Source: Pseudomonas viridiflava
Lineage (GTDB): Bacteria > Pseudomonadota > Gammaproteobacteria > Pseudomonadales > Pseudomonadaceae
NCBI RefSeq assembly: GCF_900585905.1
Contig: NZ_UTVH01000073.1
Location: 1 to 64,000, forward strand
Length of the DNA: 64,000 nt
Direction of reading: 5' to 3'
Shown: positions 1-7,851 of the stretch, in pieces
Layout of the letters: each line of letters starts with the position of its first letter
How positions within the stretch are numbered: position 1 is the first letter of the stretch
The notes under the pieces: model-generated
The model's database searches: none
What the model was told of the DNA's origin: nothing
What the model saw: only the letters and a program-made list of their open reading frames with translations
Translations under genes and position numbers: made by a program

Positions 1-298
1 CCAATAAATATGTCACCTGACCCGACGCCATCGCGGGCGAGCGCGCGCTCATCAAACAAAATGTAATGTGCTGAATTGAAAAGCTTTGCACTGTGGGAGC
101 GAGCTTGCTCGCGATTTGGTCTCGCGGTCGACGAATTTCCGTCGCCTGAAATGCCCCTTTCGCGAGCAAGCTCGCTCCCACCGGTACCCTCACAGATACT
201 CCCAGTGCCCGCAGGAGCTGCCGAAGACTGCGAATGAATTTCAGCGCCAATAAATATGTCATCTGACCCGACGCCATCGCGGGCGAGCGCGCGCCCAC
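1..298. repeat. Direct repeat flanking a REP pair
   Basis: Bases 1-50 and 248-298 are near-identical direct copies. Both begin CCAATAAATATGTCA, differ by about one base (acctga versus atctga), and end in a GC-rich REP-like half (CATCGCGGGCGAGCGCGCG). Between them lies the palindromic REP pair at 93-181. The 319 bases left of the first gene hold only this repeat material. I see no convincing gene here. Short open frames at 256-465 and 305-1345 run antisense to the efflux gene or through the repeats. Confidence 0.7.
93..181. repeat. REPIN-like inverted repeat (family 1)
   Basis: Two 22-base arms at 93-114 and 160-181 are perfect reverse complements. The arm begins GTGGGAGCGAGCTTGCTCGC, and 45 bases separate the arms. 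Two inverted REP sequences with a short spacer is the layout of a REPIN, the non-autonomous repeat mobilised by RAYT transposases in Pseudomonas. No RAYT gene is in this window. Confidence 0.75.
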
Positions 299-319
299 AG
301 ATGTTTGGCGTGTCTGTAT

Positions 320-1789
320 TCATGGCTGCGAGCGCCCTGGGGTATCGCTGCCCGCATCCAGACCACCGCCCAGCGCCACCACCAGTTCGGCATGCACGCT
401 CAGGCGCGCAGCCTGCACCTGCTGTTGAATCTGGCGCTGATGAAACAGCAGGGTCTGGGCGTTGAGCACGTTGAGGTAATCGGTCAGCCCCCGCTGGTAG
501 GCGATCATGGCGATGTCATAGGTCTTCTGCGCCGACGCCAGGGCCTGGTCGGCAAACACTTGCTGTTTGTCCATGGACTCGCGGCGAATGAGCTGGTCGG
601 AGATGTTCTTGAGGGCATTGATCAGGGTCTGGTTGTACTGCGCGACAGCCAGGTCATACCCAGCCGTGGCATCACCCAACTGCGCAAGCAACCGCCCGCC
701 GTCGAAGATCGGCAGGCTGATCGCAGGCCCTGCGCTGTAGTTGAACTTGCTCCCGGCAAGAAAGGCCAGCATGCCGCCACCCGTGGCCATGTAACCCAGA
801 TTGGCGAGCAGGTCGACATTGGGGTAAAACCCGGCCTGAGCCACATTGATGCCCCGCGCCTGGGCCGCAACCGCCCAGCGGCTGGCGACCACGTCCGGGC
901 GTTCGCCGAGCAGTTGCGCAGGCAGTGCCGAGGGCAATTTCAGCGCGGTATCAAGGGACAGCGCCGGCCGCTGCAAACTCGCGCCCTCCCCCGGTCCCTT
1001 GCCTGCCAGTGCCGCCAGCTGATTGCGATTCAAGGCGATGGCCTCGTCCAGCGCATCGATCTGGCGATGACTTTCCGGCAGCGGCGTCTGCGCCTGGCTG
1101 ACTTCGAAATGAGTGCCGATACCACCCGCGAGGCGTCGCTGGGCAAGGTCGAGCAGCTGCTCCTGTTGGGCCAGAGTTGCCTGGGCGATGTCACGCTGGG
1201 CAAAATTCAGCGACAGCTGAATGTACGCTCGCACGACGTTGTCCTGCAGTTCCAGCTGCGCCTGCCGGGCCTGGGCCGCGCCCATGTGCGCCAGATCAAG
1301 CGCCCGCTCGCTGGCATTGTGTTCACGCCCCCAGAAATCCAGTGAATAGCTCAGGCCCAGCGAGGCATTGTTGTCCCAGTTGGTGGTATTGGCGAGGGCG
1401 CCCGGGCCATAAAACTGATCGCTGGCCCAGTCGTGGCGTTTGAGCGATGACTGCCCATTGCCTTGCAGCGCTTCGGCAGATTCCGCCAAACCGGCCATGG
1501 CTTGCGCCTGACCCACCCGTGCCGCCGCCATCGCCAGGCTGGGCGCGCCAGCGGCAGCCAGTTCGACCCAGTGATTGAGCTGCGGGTCGCCATAAGCCCG
1601 CCACCATTGCGCGGCAGGCCAGTGGGCCTCACGCTCGGCGCTTGCGATGGCAGCGTCGGTGGCCAGGCTGTCAGCGTCCAGCGCCTGGCCGTGAGGTTTG
1701 ATTCCGTGGGTGCCGACACAGCCGCTGATGAGCAACGTTAAAGCCCAGACACTGAAAGGCGCGGCCCTTCTGATGATGCGACGCGGCAC
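320..1789 (-). CDS. Outer-membrane efflux lipoprotein (NodT/OprM family)
   Basis: This is an outer-membrane channel of a tripartite drug or metabolite efflux pump. It would form the exit duct joined to a periplasmic adaptor and an inner-membrane pump. A short basic N-terminus and hydrophobic stretch end in the lipobox LISGC, followed by two outer-membrane-factor repeats. These include the typical sequence GERPDVVASRWAVAA and a C-terminal LNAQTLLFHQRQ segment. I chose the GTG at 1789, which has GGGA about 9 bases upstream and gives a clean lipoprotein signal. A TTG at 1807 is the alternative. No adaptor or pump gene lies next to it in the window, so it may be an orphan or the end of an operon. 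It is divergent from the LysR gene, which may regulate it. Confidence 0.85.
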   Translation of the reverse strand: MPRRIIRRAAPFSVWALTLLISGCVGTHGIKPHGQALDADSLATDAAIASAEREAHWPAAQWWRAYGDPQLNHWVELAAAGAPSLAMAAARVGQAQAMAGLAESAEALQGNGQSSLKRHDWASDQFYGPGALANTTNWDNNASLGLSYSLDFWGREHNASERALDLAHMGAAQARQAQLELQDNVVRAYIQLSLNFAQRDIAQATLAQQEQLLDLAQRRLAGGIGTHFEVSQAQTPLPESHRQIDALDEAIALNRNQLAALAGKGPGEGASLQRPALSLDTALKLPSALPAQLLGERPDVVASRWAVAAQARGINVAQAGFYPNVDLLANLGYMATGGGMLAFLAGSKFNYSAGPAISLPIFDGGRLLAQLGDATAGYDLAVAQYNQTLINALKNISDQLIRRESMDKQQVFADQALASAQKTYDIAMIAYQRGLTDYLNVLNAQTLLFHQRQIQQQVQAARLSVHAELVVALGGGLDAGSDTPGRSQP

Positions 1790-1979
1790 AGCTGCGGTTC
1801 CCGGCAAAAGTGGAAGAATCGGAGTGGCGCGATTCTAGGAGCCGTGGCCCTCGCCGATAAGCCGGGATTACTGTGATTCTTTGTTACGAAAGCCGAGATA
1901 ATCGACACGGCTGCCGATATGGCATGACATGCCTTGGTTACTTCGTGTCACAATTTGCCACCTCACCAGAGAACTGCCC

Positions 1980-2840
1980 ATGGATACCCTGCAAAACATG
2001 CGCGCGTTCAGTTGTGTGGCGCAAGCGGGAAGCTTCACGGCCGCCGCCGTGCAGCTCGATACCACCACCGCCAACGTGTCGCGTGCCGTTTCCAACCTGG
2101 AAGCCCACCTGCAAACCCGCTTGCTTAACCGCACCACGCGGCGCATCGCACTGACTGAAGCCGGCAAGCGTTACCTGCTGCGCTGCGAACAGATTCTGGG
2201 CTACGTTGAAGAAGCCGAAGCAGAAGCCAGCGACGCTCACGCGCGACCTGCCGGGCAGCTCAAGGTGCATTCGATGTCCAGCGTCGGCCAGCATTACGTG
2301 ATCGACGCCATCGCGCGCTACCGGCGTAATCACCCGGACGTGTCTTTCGACCTGACCATGGCCAACCGCGTGCCGGACCTGCTCGAAGAAGGCTATGACG
2401 TGTCCATCGTGCTGGCCAGCGAGCTGCCGGATTCGGGGTTCGTGTCACAGCGCCTGGGCATTACCTACAGCATTGCCTGCGCATCGCCCGACTACGTGAA
2501 ATCCTTTGGCGTCCCGCTCAAGCCCACTGACCTGCTCAACCATGCCTGCCTGCGTCTGGTCAGCCCAGTGTTCCCGCTGGAAAAGTGGCTGTTCGACGGC
2601 CCCGAAGGCCAGGAAATGGTCACCATCAGCAGCTCGCCGTTTCTGGTCAACTCCGCTGACGCCATGAAGGCCGCCATCAGCAGCGGCATGGGCGTGGGCA
2701 TCCTGCCGATCTATTCGGCCATCGAAGGCCTGCGCAACGGCACGCTGGTGCGGGTCCTGCCGGAATACCGTTCGCAAGAGCTCAACCTCTATGCCATCTA
2801 CCCGTCGCGCCAGTACCTGGACGCGAAAATCAAGACCTGA
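1980..2840 (+). CDS. LysR-family regulator, truncated by in-frame TGA
   Basis: This is a LysR-type transcription factor. Residues 1-60 form the winged HTH (FSCVAQAGSFTAAAVQLD), followed by the effector-binding domain. The ATG at 1980 is used because LysR proteins start MDTLQNMRAF-like; an upstream frame from 1929 adds only junk. The gene stops at TGA 2838-2840 after 286 residues. The same frame then reads 27 more codons of obvious LysR C-terminal sequence (VEYLRGSLPEILAAHEADL) to a second TGA at 2922. The premature stop sits where homologues have a Trp (KTWVEYL), so a single TGG-to-TGA change explains it. Loss of the last helix may or may not inactivate the protein. It is divergent from the efflux gene and 160 bases upstream of the hydroxyacid reductase. 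Confidence 0.85.
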   Translation: MDTLQNMRAFSCVAQAGSFTAAAVQLDTTTANVSRAVSNLEAHLQTRLLNRTTRRIALTEAGKRYLLRCEQILGYVEEAEAEASDAHARPAGQLKVHSMSSVGQHYVIDAIARYRRNHPDVSFDLTMANRVPDLLEEGYDVSIVLASELPDSGFVSQRLGITYSIACASPDYVKSFGVPLKPTDLLNHACLRLVSPVFPLEKWLFDGPEGQEMVTISSSPFLVNSADAMKAAISSGMGVGILPIYSAIEGLRNGTLVRVLPEYRSQELNLYAIYPSRQYLDAKIKT

Positions 2841-2924
2841 GTCGAGTACCTGCGCGGTTCGCTGCCGGAAATCCTCGCCGCCCACGAAGCCGACCTGCAC
2901 ACCCACGCGCTGCGCAACGTCTGA
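2841..2924 (+). pseudogene. Cut-off C-terminal tail of the LysR gene
   Basis: Twenty-seven codons lie directly in frame after the TGA at 2838. They encode VEYLRGSLPEILAAHEADL plus a short end, closed by TGA at 2922-2924. The sequence matches the usual last helix of LysR effector domains, so the ancestral protein was probably 314 residues. Confidence 0.75.
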
Positions 2925-3000
2925 GGCAAAGCGGGTGCCCAAGGACGGGCAGGAATGTTAGCGTGCTACCCATCCTCTAAAGCATGGAGCGTTGCCCGCG

Positions 3001-3975
3001 ATGAAAAAGACCGTACTTGCCTTCAGCCGTGTCTCCCCGGAAATGGCGCGCAAGCTGGCGCAGGACTTTGAGGTCATCGTCCCCGACCCGAAACGCGGCG
3101 ACCTGAACGCGCAGTTCAACGACGCGCTGCCCAACTGTCACGGCTTGATCGGCGCCGGACGCACGCTCGGTCGCGAGCAGCTGGCTGCGGCTCATCAGCT
3201 GCAAGTGGTGTCGAGCATTTCAGTCGGCTATGACAACTACGACGTCGACTACTTCAATGAGCGCGGCATCATGCTCACCAACACCCCCGATGTGCTCACC
3301 GAAAGCACTGCCGACCTGGGCTTTGCGCTGATCATGAGCGCTGCCCGCCGGGTCGCCGAACTGGACGCCTGGACCAAGGCCGGGCAATGGAAACGCAGCG
3401 TCGATGCCTCGCAGTTCGGCACTGATGTGCATGGCAAGACCCTGGGCATCGTCGGCATGGGCAACATTGGCGCCGCCATCGCCCGTCGCGGCCGGTTCGG
3501 CTTCAACATGCCGATCCTGTACAGCGGCAACAGCCGCAAGGACGCGCTGGAGCAGGAACTGGGCGCCCAGTTTCGCAGCCTGGATCAATTGCTGGCGCAG
3601 GCGGATTTTGTCTGTCTGGTGGTGCCATTGAGCGACAAGACTCGCCACCTGATCGGCCGTCGCGAACTGAGCCTGATGAAGCCCGGCGCCATTCTGATCA
3701 ATATCGCCCGTGGTCCGGTGGTCGACGAGCCCGCACTGATCGAAGCGCTGCAGAACGGCACCCTTCGCGGCGCAGGCCTGGATGTGTACGAGCAGGAGCC
3801 GATGAGCGAGTCGCCATTATTCAGCCTGAGCAACGCCGTGACCTTGCCCCACGTCGGCTCCGCCACCGGCGAAACCCGCCAGGCCATGGCCGACCGCGCC
3901 TACGACAACCTGCGCAGCGCCCTGCTGGGTGAAAAACCCCAGGACCTGGTCAACCCCCAAGTGTGGAAGGGATAA
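3001..3975 (+). CDS. 2-hydroxyacid reductase (GhrB/TkrA type)
   Basis: This is an NAD(P)H-dependent D-2-hydroxyacid dehydrogenase of the glyoxylate/hydroxypyruvate/2-ketogluconate reductase B group, acting in the cytoplasm. The 324 residues contain the Rossmann motif GIVGMGNIG, the substrate-binding SSISVGYDNYD, the catalytic Arg in INIARGPVVDE, Glu in DVYEQEP and His in LPHVGS. The ATG at 3001 has GGAG 11 bases upstream. A TTG at 2992 lies too close to that site. It follows the LysR gene on the same strand. The exact substrate cannot be told from sequence. Confidence 0.9.
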   Translation: MKKTVLAFSRVSPEMARKLAQDFEVIVPDPKRGDLNAQFNDALPNCHGLIGAGRTLGREQLAAAHQLQVVSSISVGYDNYDVDYFNERGIMLTNTPDVLTESTADLGFALIMSAARRVAELDAWTKAGQWKRSVDASQFGTDVHGKTLGIVGMGNIGAAIARRGRFGFNMPILYSGNSRKDALEQELGAQFRSLDQLLAQADFVCLVVPLSDKTRHLIGRRELSLMKPGAILINIARGPVVDEPALIEALQNGTLRGAGLDVYEQEPMSESPLFSLSNAVTLPHVGSATGETRQAMADRAYDNLRSALLGEKPQDLVNPQVWKG

Positions 3976-4005
3976 GCCCACGCAGAGCATTCGCTCACTG
4001 TTGAC

Positions 4006-4094
4006 GTGGGACCGGCTTCAGCCGGGAAGGGGCCAGATCAGGGGCTAAATAGTTTCTGCCAAGACACCGCCTTCCCGGCTAAAGCAGGTCCCAC
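4006..4094. repeat. REPIN-like inverted repeat (family 2)
   Basis: The arms at 4006-4030 (GTGGGACCGGCTTCAGCCGG...) and 4070-4094 are imperfect reverse complements around about 39 bases. The same family recurs at 25381-25470 and 42610-42701. It sits between the ends of two convergent genes, the usual REPIN position. Confidence 0.75.
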
Positions 4095-4101
4095 CAGGAC
4101 G

Positions 4102-5010
4102 TCAAGGTCTGCCGACCAACACCGGCTCTACCAATACCGGCGCCCTGGGTTTTCTGAACACCAGCACATTGCCCAGCATGACCAGCACCAGCCCCATCAG
4201 CGCCGGGGCGGTCCATTGATAGCCTTCAACGAACGCCGAGATATTCAACGCCACCACCGGAAACAACACCGTGCAATACGCCGCCCGCTCCGGGCCCATG
4301 CGTCCGACCAGGGTCAGGTAGGCGGTGAAGCCGATCACCGACCCGGGTATGACCAGGTACAGCAGCGAGCCGATGTAGCGGGCGTTCCACTCAAAGCTGA
4401 ACGGCGTTCCGCTGATCACGCAGAACAGACACAGCATGCCTGCGCCGTACAGCATGCCCCAGGCGTTGGTCGTCAGCGGCCGCAGCCCGGCTTTCTGCTG
4501 CAGGCTGGACAGCAGATTGCCCGCCGAGAAACACAGCGTGCCCAGCAGCGCCAGGGCCAGGCCGATCAGCGTTTCGCGGCTGGCGCTGTGGTCGGCGAGT
4601 TCCGGCCAGAACATGCAGGCCAGCCCGGTCAGCCCCAGCGCGCCACCGGCCAGCACATTGCGCGCCACCTGCTGCTTGAAGAAGATCCGCGCATTGAGCG
4701 CATTCCACAGCGTCGCCGTGGAAAACACCACCGCAATCAGCCCGCTGGGTATCCACTGGCTGGCGGTGTAGAAACACAGGAAGTTGATGCAGAACAGACA
4801 CACGCCTTGCGCCAGGCAAATCAGCTGGCCGCGCCGATTGACCTTCTGCAGCTTGCCGCTGAGCAGCAACATGGCGAACAGAATCAGCGCCGCCAGGCCG
4901 AAGCGGTAAACGATCGATACCGCGATAGCCACCTCGCCCAGTTGCAGTTTCAGGGCGATCCAGGTCGTCCCCCAGATCAACACGGTGAGTAAATAGAGAG
5001 AAAGATTCAT
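4102..5010 (-). CDS. EamA/DMT-family inner-membrane transporter
   Basis: A 302-residue integral membrane protein with about ten hydrophobic helices in two EamA repeats. The first begins LLTVLIWGTTWIALK, a hallmark of the family, and the second includes GMLYGAGMLCLFCVISG. Members export amino acids, metabolites or drugs; the substrate is unknown here. The ATG at 5010 has AGGAG 7 bases upstream; the TTG one codon earlier is less likely. It is divergent from the AraC gene at 5202, which probably controls it. Confidence 0.88.
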   Translation of the reverse strand: MNLSLYLLTVLIWGTTWIALKLQLGEVAIAVSIVYRFGLAALILFAMLLLSGKLQKVNRRGQLICLAQGVCLFCINFLCFYTASQWIPSGLIAVVFSTATLWNALNARIFFKQQVARNVLAGGALGLTGLACMFWPELADHSASRETLIGLALALLGTLCFSAGNLLSSLQQKAGLRPLTTNAWGMLYGAGMLCLFCVISGTPFSFEWNARYIGSLLYLVIPGSVIGFTAYLTLVGRMGPERAAYCTVLFPVVALNISAFVEGYQWTAPALMGLVLVMLGNVLVFRKPRAPVLVEPVLVGRP

Positions 5011-5132
5011 CAACAGGCTCCTGATTCGAGCCCTGAGTGTGCGGGGCCGCCGCGAGGCTCACTTGCGTAATCTTGCGCATTTGCGCGCGCCGCGCTGGCA
5101 ACCGCCGATGCAACGCGTAGGATGCAGGCTTG

Positions 5133-5188
5133 GGGTCTGTTCCCTCGTGGTAAAACAGACGCCGCCTTGATGAAACAGAAACAGACCC
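5133..5188. promoter_or_regulatory. Candidate operator between DMT and AraC genes
   Basis: GGGTCTGTT at 5133-5141 is mirrored by AACAGACCC at 5180-5188. A further copy of AAACAGAC lies at 5153-5160. The repeats sit just upstream of the AraC start and in the promoter region shared with the divergent transporter. They are plausible AraC-dimer half sites; this is inference only. Confidence 0.35.
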
Positions 5189-5201
5189 TGGAGGAACGCC
5201 C

Positions 5202-6077
5202 ATGCCCGCCATCGATTCCATCCAGGTCTTCCAGACCCTGAACAGCTCGCCCAACTCACGCCTGGAGCAAAGCGCCCTGCTGGGAGATGGTCTGGTGGTG
5301 GCGTTATGGAACAATCGCCACGACGCCCGGGAATATCACGGCCCCAGCCATCACACGCTGTCGTGCTACATCGAAGGCGGCACCGGCACCTTTCGCCGCG
5401 AACGGCCGGATCACAAAGGCAGCCCGAACAAGCTCTGCACCCTGCCCGCCGGGCATGAATCGGCGTGGGTAATCAATGGCGATATCCGCCTGGCGCACCT
5501 TTACATCAGCCCGCAGCAATTTGCCCTGGCGTGCGTCACGCTACTGGACCGCGAGCCGCGTGAGCTGCAACTGCGCGAAGCCACGTTCCACGAGCATGCC
5601 GGGCAGGCACAGCGTTTTCGTCAACTGATCAGCCTGAACTGGAATGAACCAGGCGAGCGCCTGCTGACCAGCAGCCTGGCGCATGAATTGCTCAGCCATG
5701 CGGTGCTGGATCAGGTCGGTCTGCGCAATGGCCTGCAATTGAAAGGCGGTCTGGCGCCGCACCTGCGTCGGCATCTGGTGGACTACATCGAAACACATCT
5801 TGATCAGCCGCTGAGCCTGGGCCAATTGGCCGGGCTGTGCGCGCTGTCCGAATACCATTTCGCGCGGATGTTCCGCGAAAGCTTCGGCCTGCCACCGCAT
5901 CAGTACCTTCTCGCCCGCCGCCTGGAGCGCGCCCGGCAGTTGCTGCGTTCGACAGCGCAGGCATTCGGCGACATCGCTCTGGAGTGCGGTTTTGCCAGCG
6001 CCAGCCATTTCAGCAACCGTTTCCGCCAGGCCATGGGCGCGACACCCGGGGATTATCGGCAGGCGTTTGCCAGGTAG
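5202..6077 (+). CDS. AraC-family transcriptional regulator
   Basis: A 291-residue regulator. The N-terminal half is a cupin-like sensing region (YHGPSHHTLSCYIEGG). The C-terminal ~100 residues carry two HTH motifs of the AraC/XylS type (LSLGQLAGLCALSEYHFARMF and FASASHFSNRFRQ, followed by MGATPGDYR). The start has GGAGG 7 bases upstream. It is divergent from the DMT transporter, its likely target. The inducer is unknown. Confidence 0.9.
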   Translation: MPAIDSIQVFQTLNSSPNSRLEQSALLGDGLVVALWNNRHDAREYHGPSHHTLSCYIEGGTGTFRRERPDHKGSPNKLCTLPAGHESAWVINGDIRLAHLYISPQQFALACVTLLDREPRELQLREATFHEHAGQAQRFRQLISLNWNEPGERLLTSSLAHELLSHAVLDQVGLRNGLQLKGGLAPHLRRHLVDYIETHLDQPLSLGQLAGLCALSEYHFARMFRESFGLPPHQYLLARRLERARQLLRSTAQAFGDIALECGFASASHFSNRFRQAMGATPGDYRQAFAR

Positions 6078-6171
6078 GCGTTCAACGCCGCCATCGTCAG
6101 GGCCAGACACACCCTCTATTGATCGTGAACGTCATCCGCACGAGCGATAGAGGCGCACGGGCGTCGGGAAT

Positions 6172-6190
6172 ATTAATGATAAATATTCTC
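6172..6190. promoter_or_regulatory. Fur box upstream of the sigma/receptor operon
   Basis: ATTAATGATAAATATTCTC matches 14 of 19 positions of the classical Fur consensus GATAATGATAATCATTATC. It lies about 65 bases upstream of the ECF sigma start, in an AT-rich stretch that contrasts with its surroundings. It implies iron repression of the operon. Confidence 0.7.
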
Positions 6191-6252
6191 ATACGCAAAA
6201 GAGTCTGCCAGAATCCGCCTTTTAGCCGGTTCACTGCGGACAGCAGCAACTC

Positions 6253-6756
6253 ATGCCCATCGCCCACCCTGCGCCCAACGATACGCTCGAAGGCCTCTAC
6301 CAAGCCCATCACAACTGGCTGACCGCCTGGTTGCGACGTCGGCTCGGCTGCCCGCACAGCGCGGCGGATCTGGCACAGGACACCTTCGTCAAACTCCTGC
6401 TGGCCCGCGAGACGCCGCAGATCGCCGAACCTCGGGCGTTCCTCACCACTGTGGCCAAGCGCGTGCTGAGCAATCACTTCCGGCGTCAGGACCTGGAGCG
6501 CGCGTGGCTGCAGGCCCTGGCCGATATGCCCGACTGTGTGGCCCCGTCGGAAGAAGAACGGGCAATCATTCTGGAGACACTGCTGGAACTGGACCGCCTG
6601 CTGGACGGCCTGCCTGTTGCGGTCAAGCGGGCTTTTCTGCTGTCCCAGGTGGACGGCCTGAGCCATGGCGAAATCGCCGCGCAACTGGGCATCTCCATCG
6701 CCACCGTCAAACGCCATCTGAACAAGGCCGCCCTGCGCTGCTATTTTGCCTTATGA
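6253..6756 (+). CDS. ECF sigma factor (FecI type)
   Basis: A 167-residue extracytoplasmic-function sigma-70 factor of the iron-starvation class. Region 2 contains LYQAHHNWLTAWLRRRLG and DLAQDTFVKLL; region 4 contains LSHGEIAAQLGISIATVKRH. It would direct RNA polymerase to the receptor gene promoter when released by its FecR partner. Its stop overlaps the next start by 4 bases (ATGA), showing translational coupling. A Fur box precedes it. Confidence 0.92.
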   Translation: MPIAHPAPNDTLEGLYQAHHNWLTAWLRRRLGCPHSAADLAQDTFVKLLLARETPQIAEPRAFLTTVAKRVLSNHFRRQDLERAWLQALADMPDCVAPSEEERAIILETLLELDRLLDGLPVAVKRAFLLSQVDGLSHGEIAAQLGISIATVKRHLNKAALRCYFAL

Positions 6757-7730
6757 CCACCTCCAGCGAATCCCTCAACAAATCCGACATCGCCCCGGCG
6801 GTCGCCGAACAGGCGGTCAGCTGGCTGATTGAAATGCAGACCGGCCAACTGCCCGCCTCGCGCCAGCAGGCCTGGCAGTCGTGGCTCAACAGCAATGGCG
6901 AGCATCAGCGCGCCTGGGCGCATATTCAGCGCGTCAACCAGCGCCTGAGCGGGCTGTCCTCGCCGCTGGCGCACGCGGCCATCAACGCGCCAAAATCCGC
7001 CGGGCGCCGCCATGCACTCAAGCTGCTGTTGCTGCTGGGCGCAAGCTCGGCGATGACCTGGAGCCTGCGTGACCGGATCGCCCTGCCGCCCGTGCTCGCC
7101 GACTACCACAACGGCGTTGGCGAGCGGCGCAAGATTGCCCTCGACGACGGCAGTCAGATCCACCTCAACACTGCCAGCGCCGTGGACGTGCAGTTCGCAA
7201 GCGGCCAGCGGCTGATCAAGCTGCTGCAGGGGGAAATCCTGATGACCGTCGCCGATGACCCACGGCCGCTGACGTTGATCACGGCCCAGGGCAGCGTTCG
7301 CCCCGCCGCTGCCAATAGCCGCTTCGACGCTCGCCAGCTTGACGGCCGCACGCAGATCGCAGTGTTCAGCGGTGCCGTGCAGATCAATCCGGGCGCTGAT
7401 TCCGGCCCTGGCGTGCAATTGGCAGCGGCTCGGCAAGTGCTGTTCAGTCGTCAGGGCTGGCAAGCGCAACAGGCACTGGACGCCAACAGCGGCGCCTGGG
7501 CCGATGGCATGCTGGTGGCTGCGCACATGCGTCTGGAGGACTTCCTCGCCGAGCTGGGTCGCTATCGCCGGGGCCGTCTGGAGTGCGACGCGAAAGTCGC
7601 CAATCTGCTGATTTCCGGCAGCTACCCGCTGGCGGACAGCGAACGCATCCTCGACCTGCTGGAAGTCGCCCTGCCAGTACGCATCCGCCGTTTTACCCGC
7701 TATTGGGTGAGCGTCGAAGCGCGGGTTTAG
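6753..7730 (+). CDS. FecR-family anti-sigma regulator
   Basis: A 325-residue inner-membrane sigma regulator. The N-terminal cytoplasmic part has AVSWLIEMQTGQLPASRQQ and the W-x-HRA-like GEHQRAWAHIQRV. A single hydrophobic segment (LKLLLLLGASSAM) lies near residue 90. The periplasmic FecR domain follows (RKIALDDGSQIHLNTASAV) with a C-terminal STN-like region. It passes the signal from the receptor plug to the sigma factor. The ATG at 6753 overlaps the sigma stop; the longer frame from 6504 runs inside the sigma gene and is not used. Confidence 0.9.
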   Translation: MTTSSESLNKSDIAPAVAEQAVSWLIEMQTGQLPASRQQAWQSWLNSNGEHQRAWAHIQRVNQRLSGLSSPLAHAAINAPKSAGRRHALKLLLLLGASSAMTWSLRDRIALPPVLADYHNGVGERRKIALDDGSQIHLNTASAVDVQFASGQRLIKLLQGEILMTVADDPRPLTLITAQGSVRPAAANSRFDARQLDGRTQIAVFSGAVQINPGADSGPGVQLAAARQVLFSRQGWQAQQALDANSGAWADGMLVAAHMRLEDFLAELGRYRRGRLECDAKVANLLISGSYPLADSERILDLLEVALPVRIRRFTRYWVSVEARV

Positions 7731-7851
7731 CGTCTATCCAATCGCCTGATCACGGCACGCCGCAATTATTTTCAAACGCAGTGAGCCGTTTTCAGCGGCT
7801 CACGTGACAGACAGGGAAAGCTCTTCAATCCTCTCGTTCAAGGCCTCCCCC

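Noticed and set aside
305..1345. 346-codon plus-strand open frame antisense to the efflux lipoprotein
   Set aside because: It overlaps a clear NodT/OprM gene over nearly its full length, has no recognisable fold and is a high-GC shadow frame.
7154..7387. Small minus-strand frames within the FecR gene
   Set aside because: Antisense shadows without start signals.
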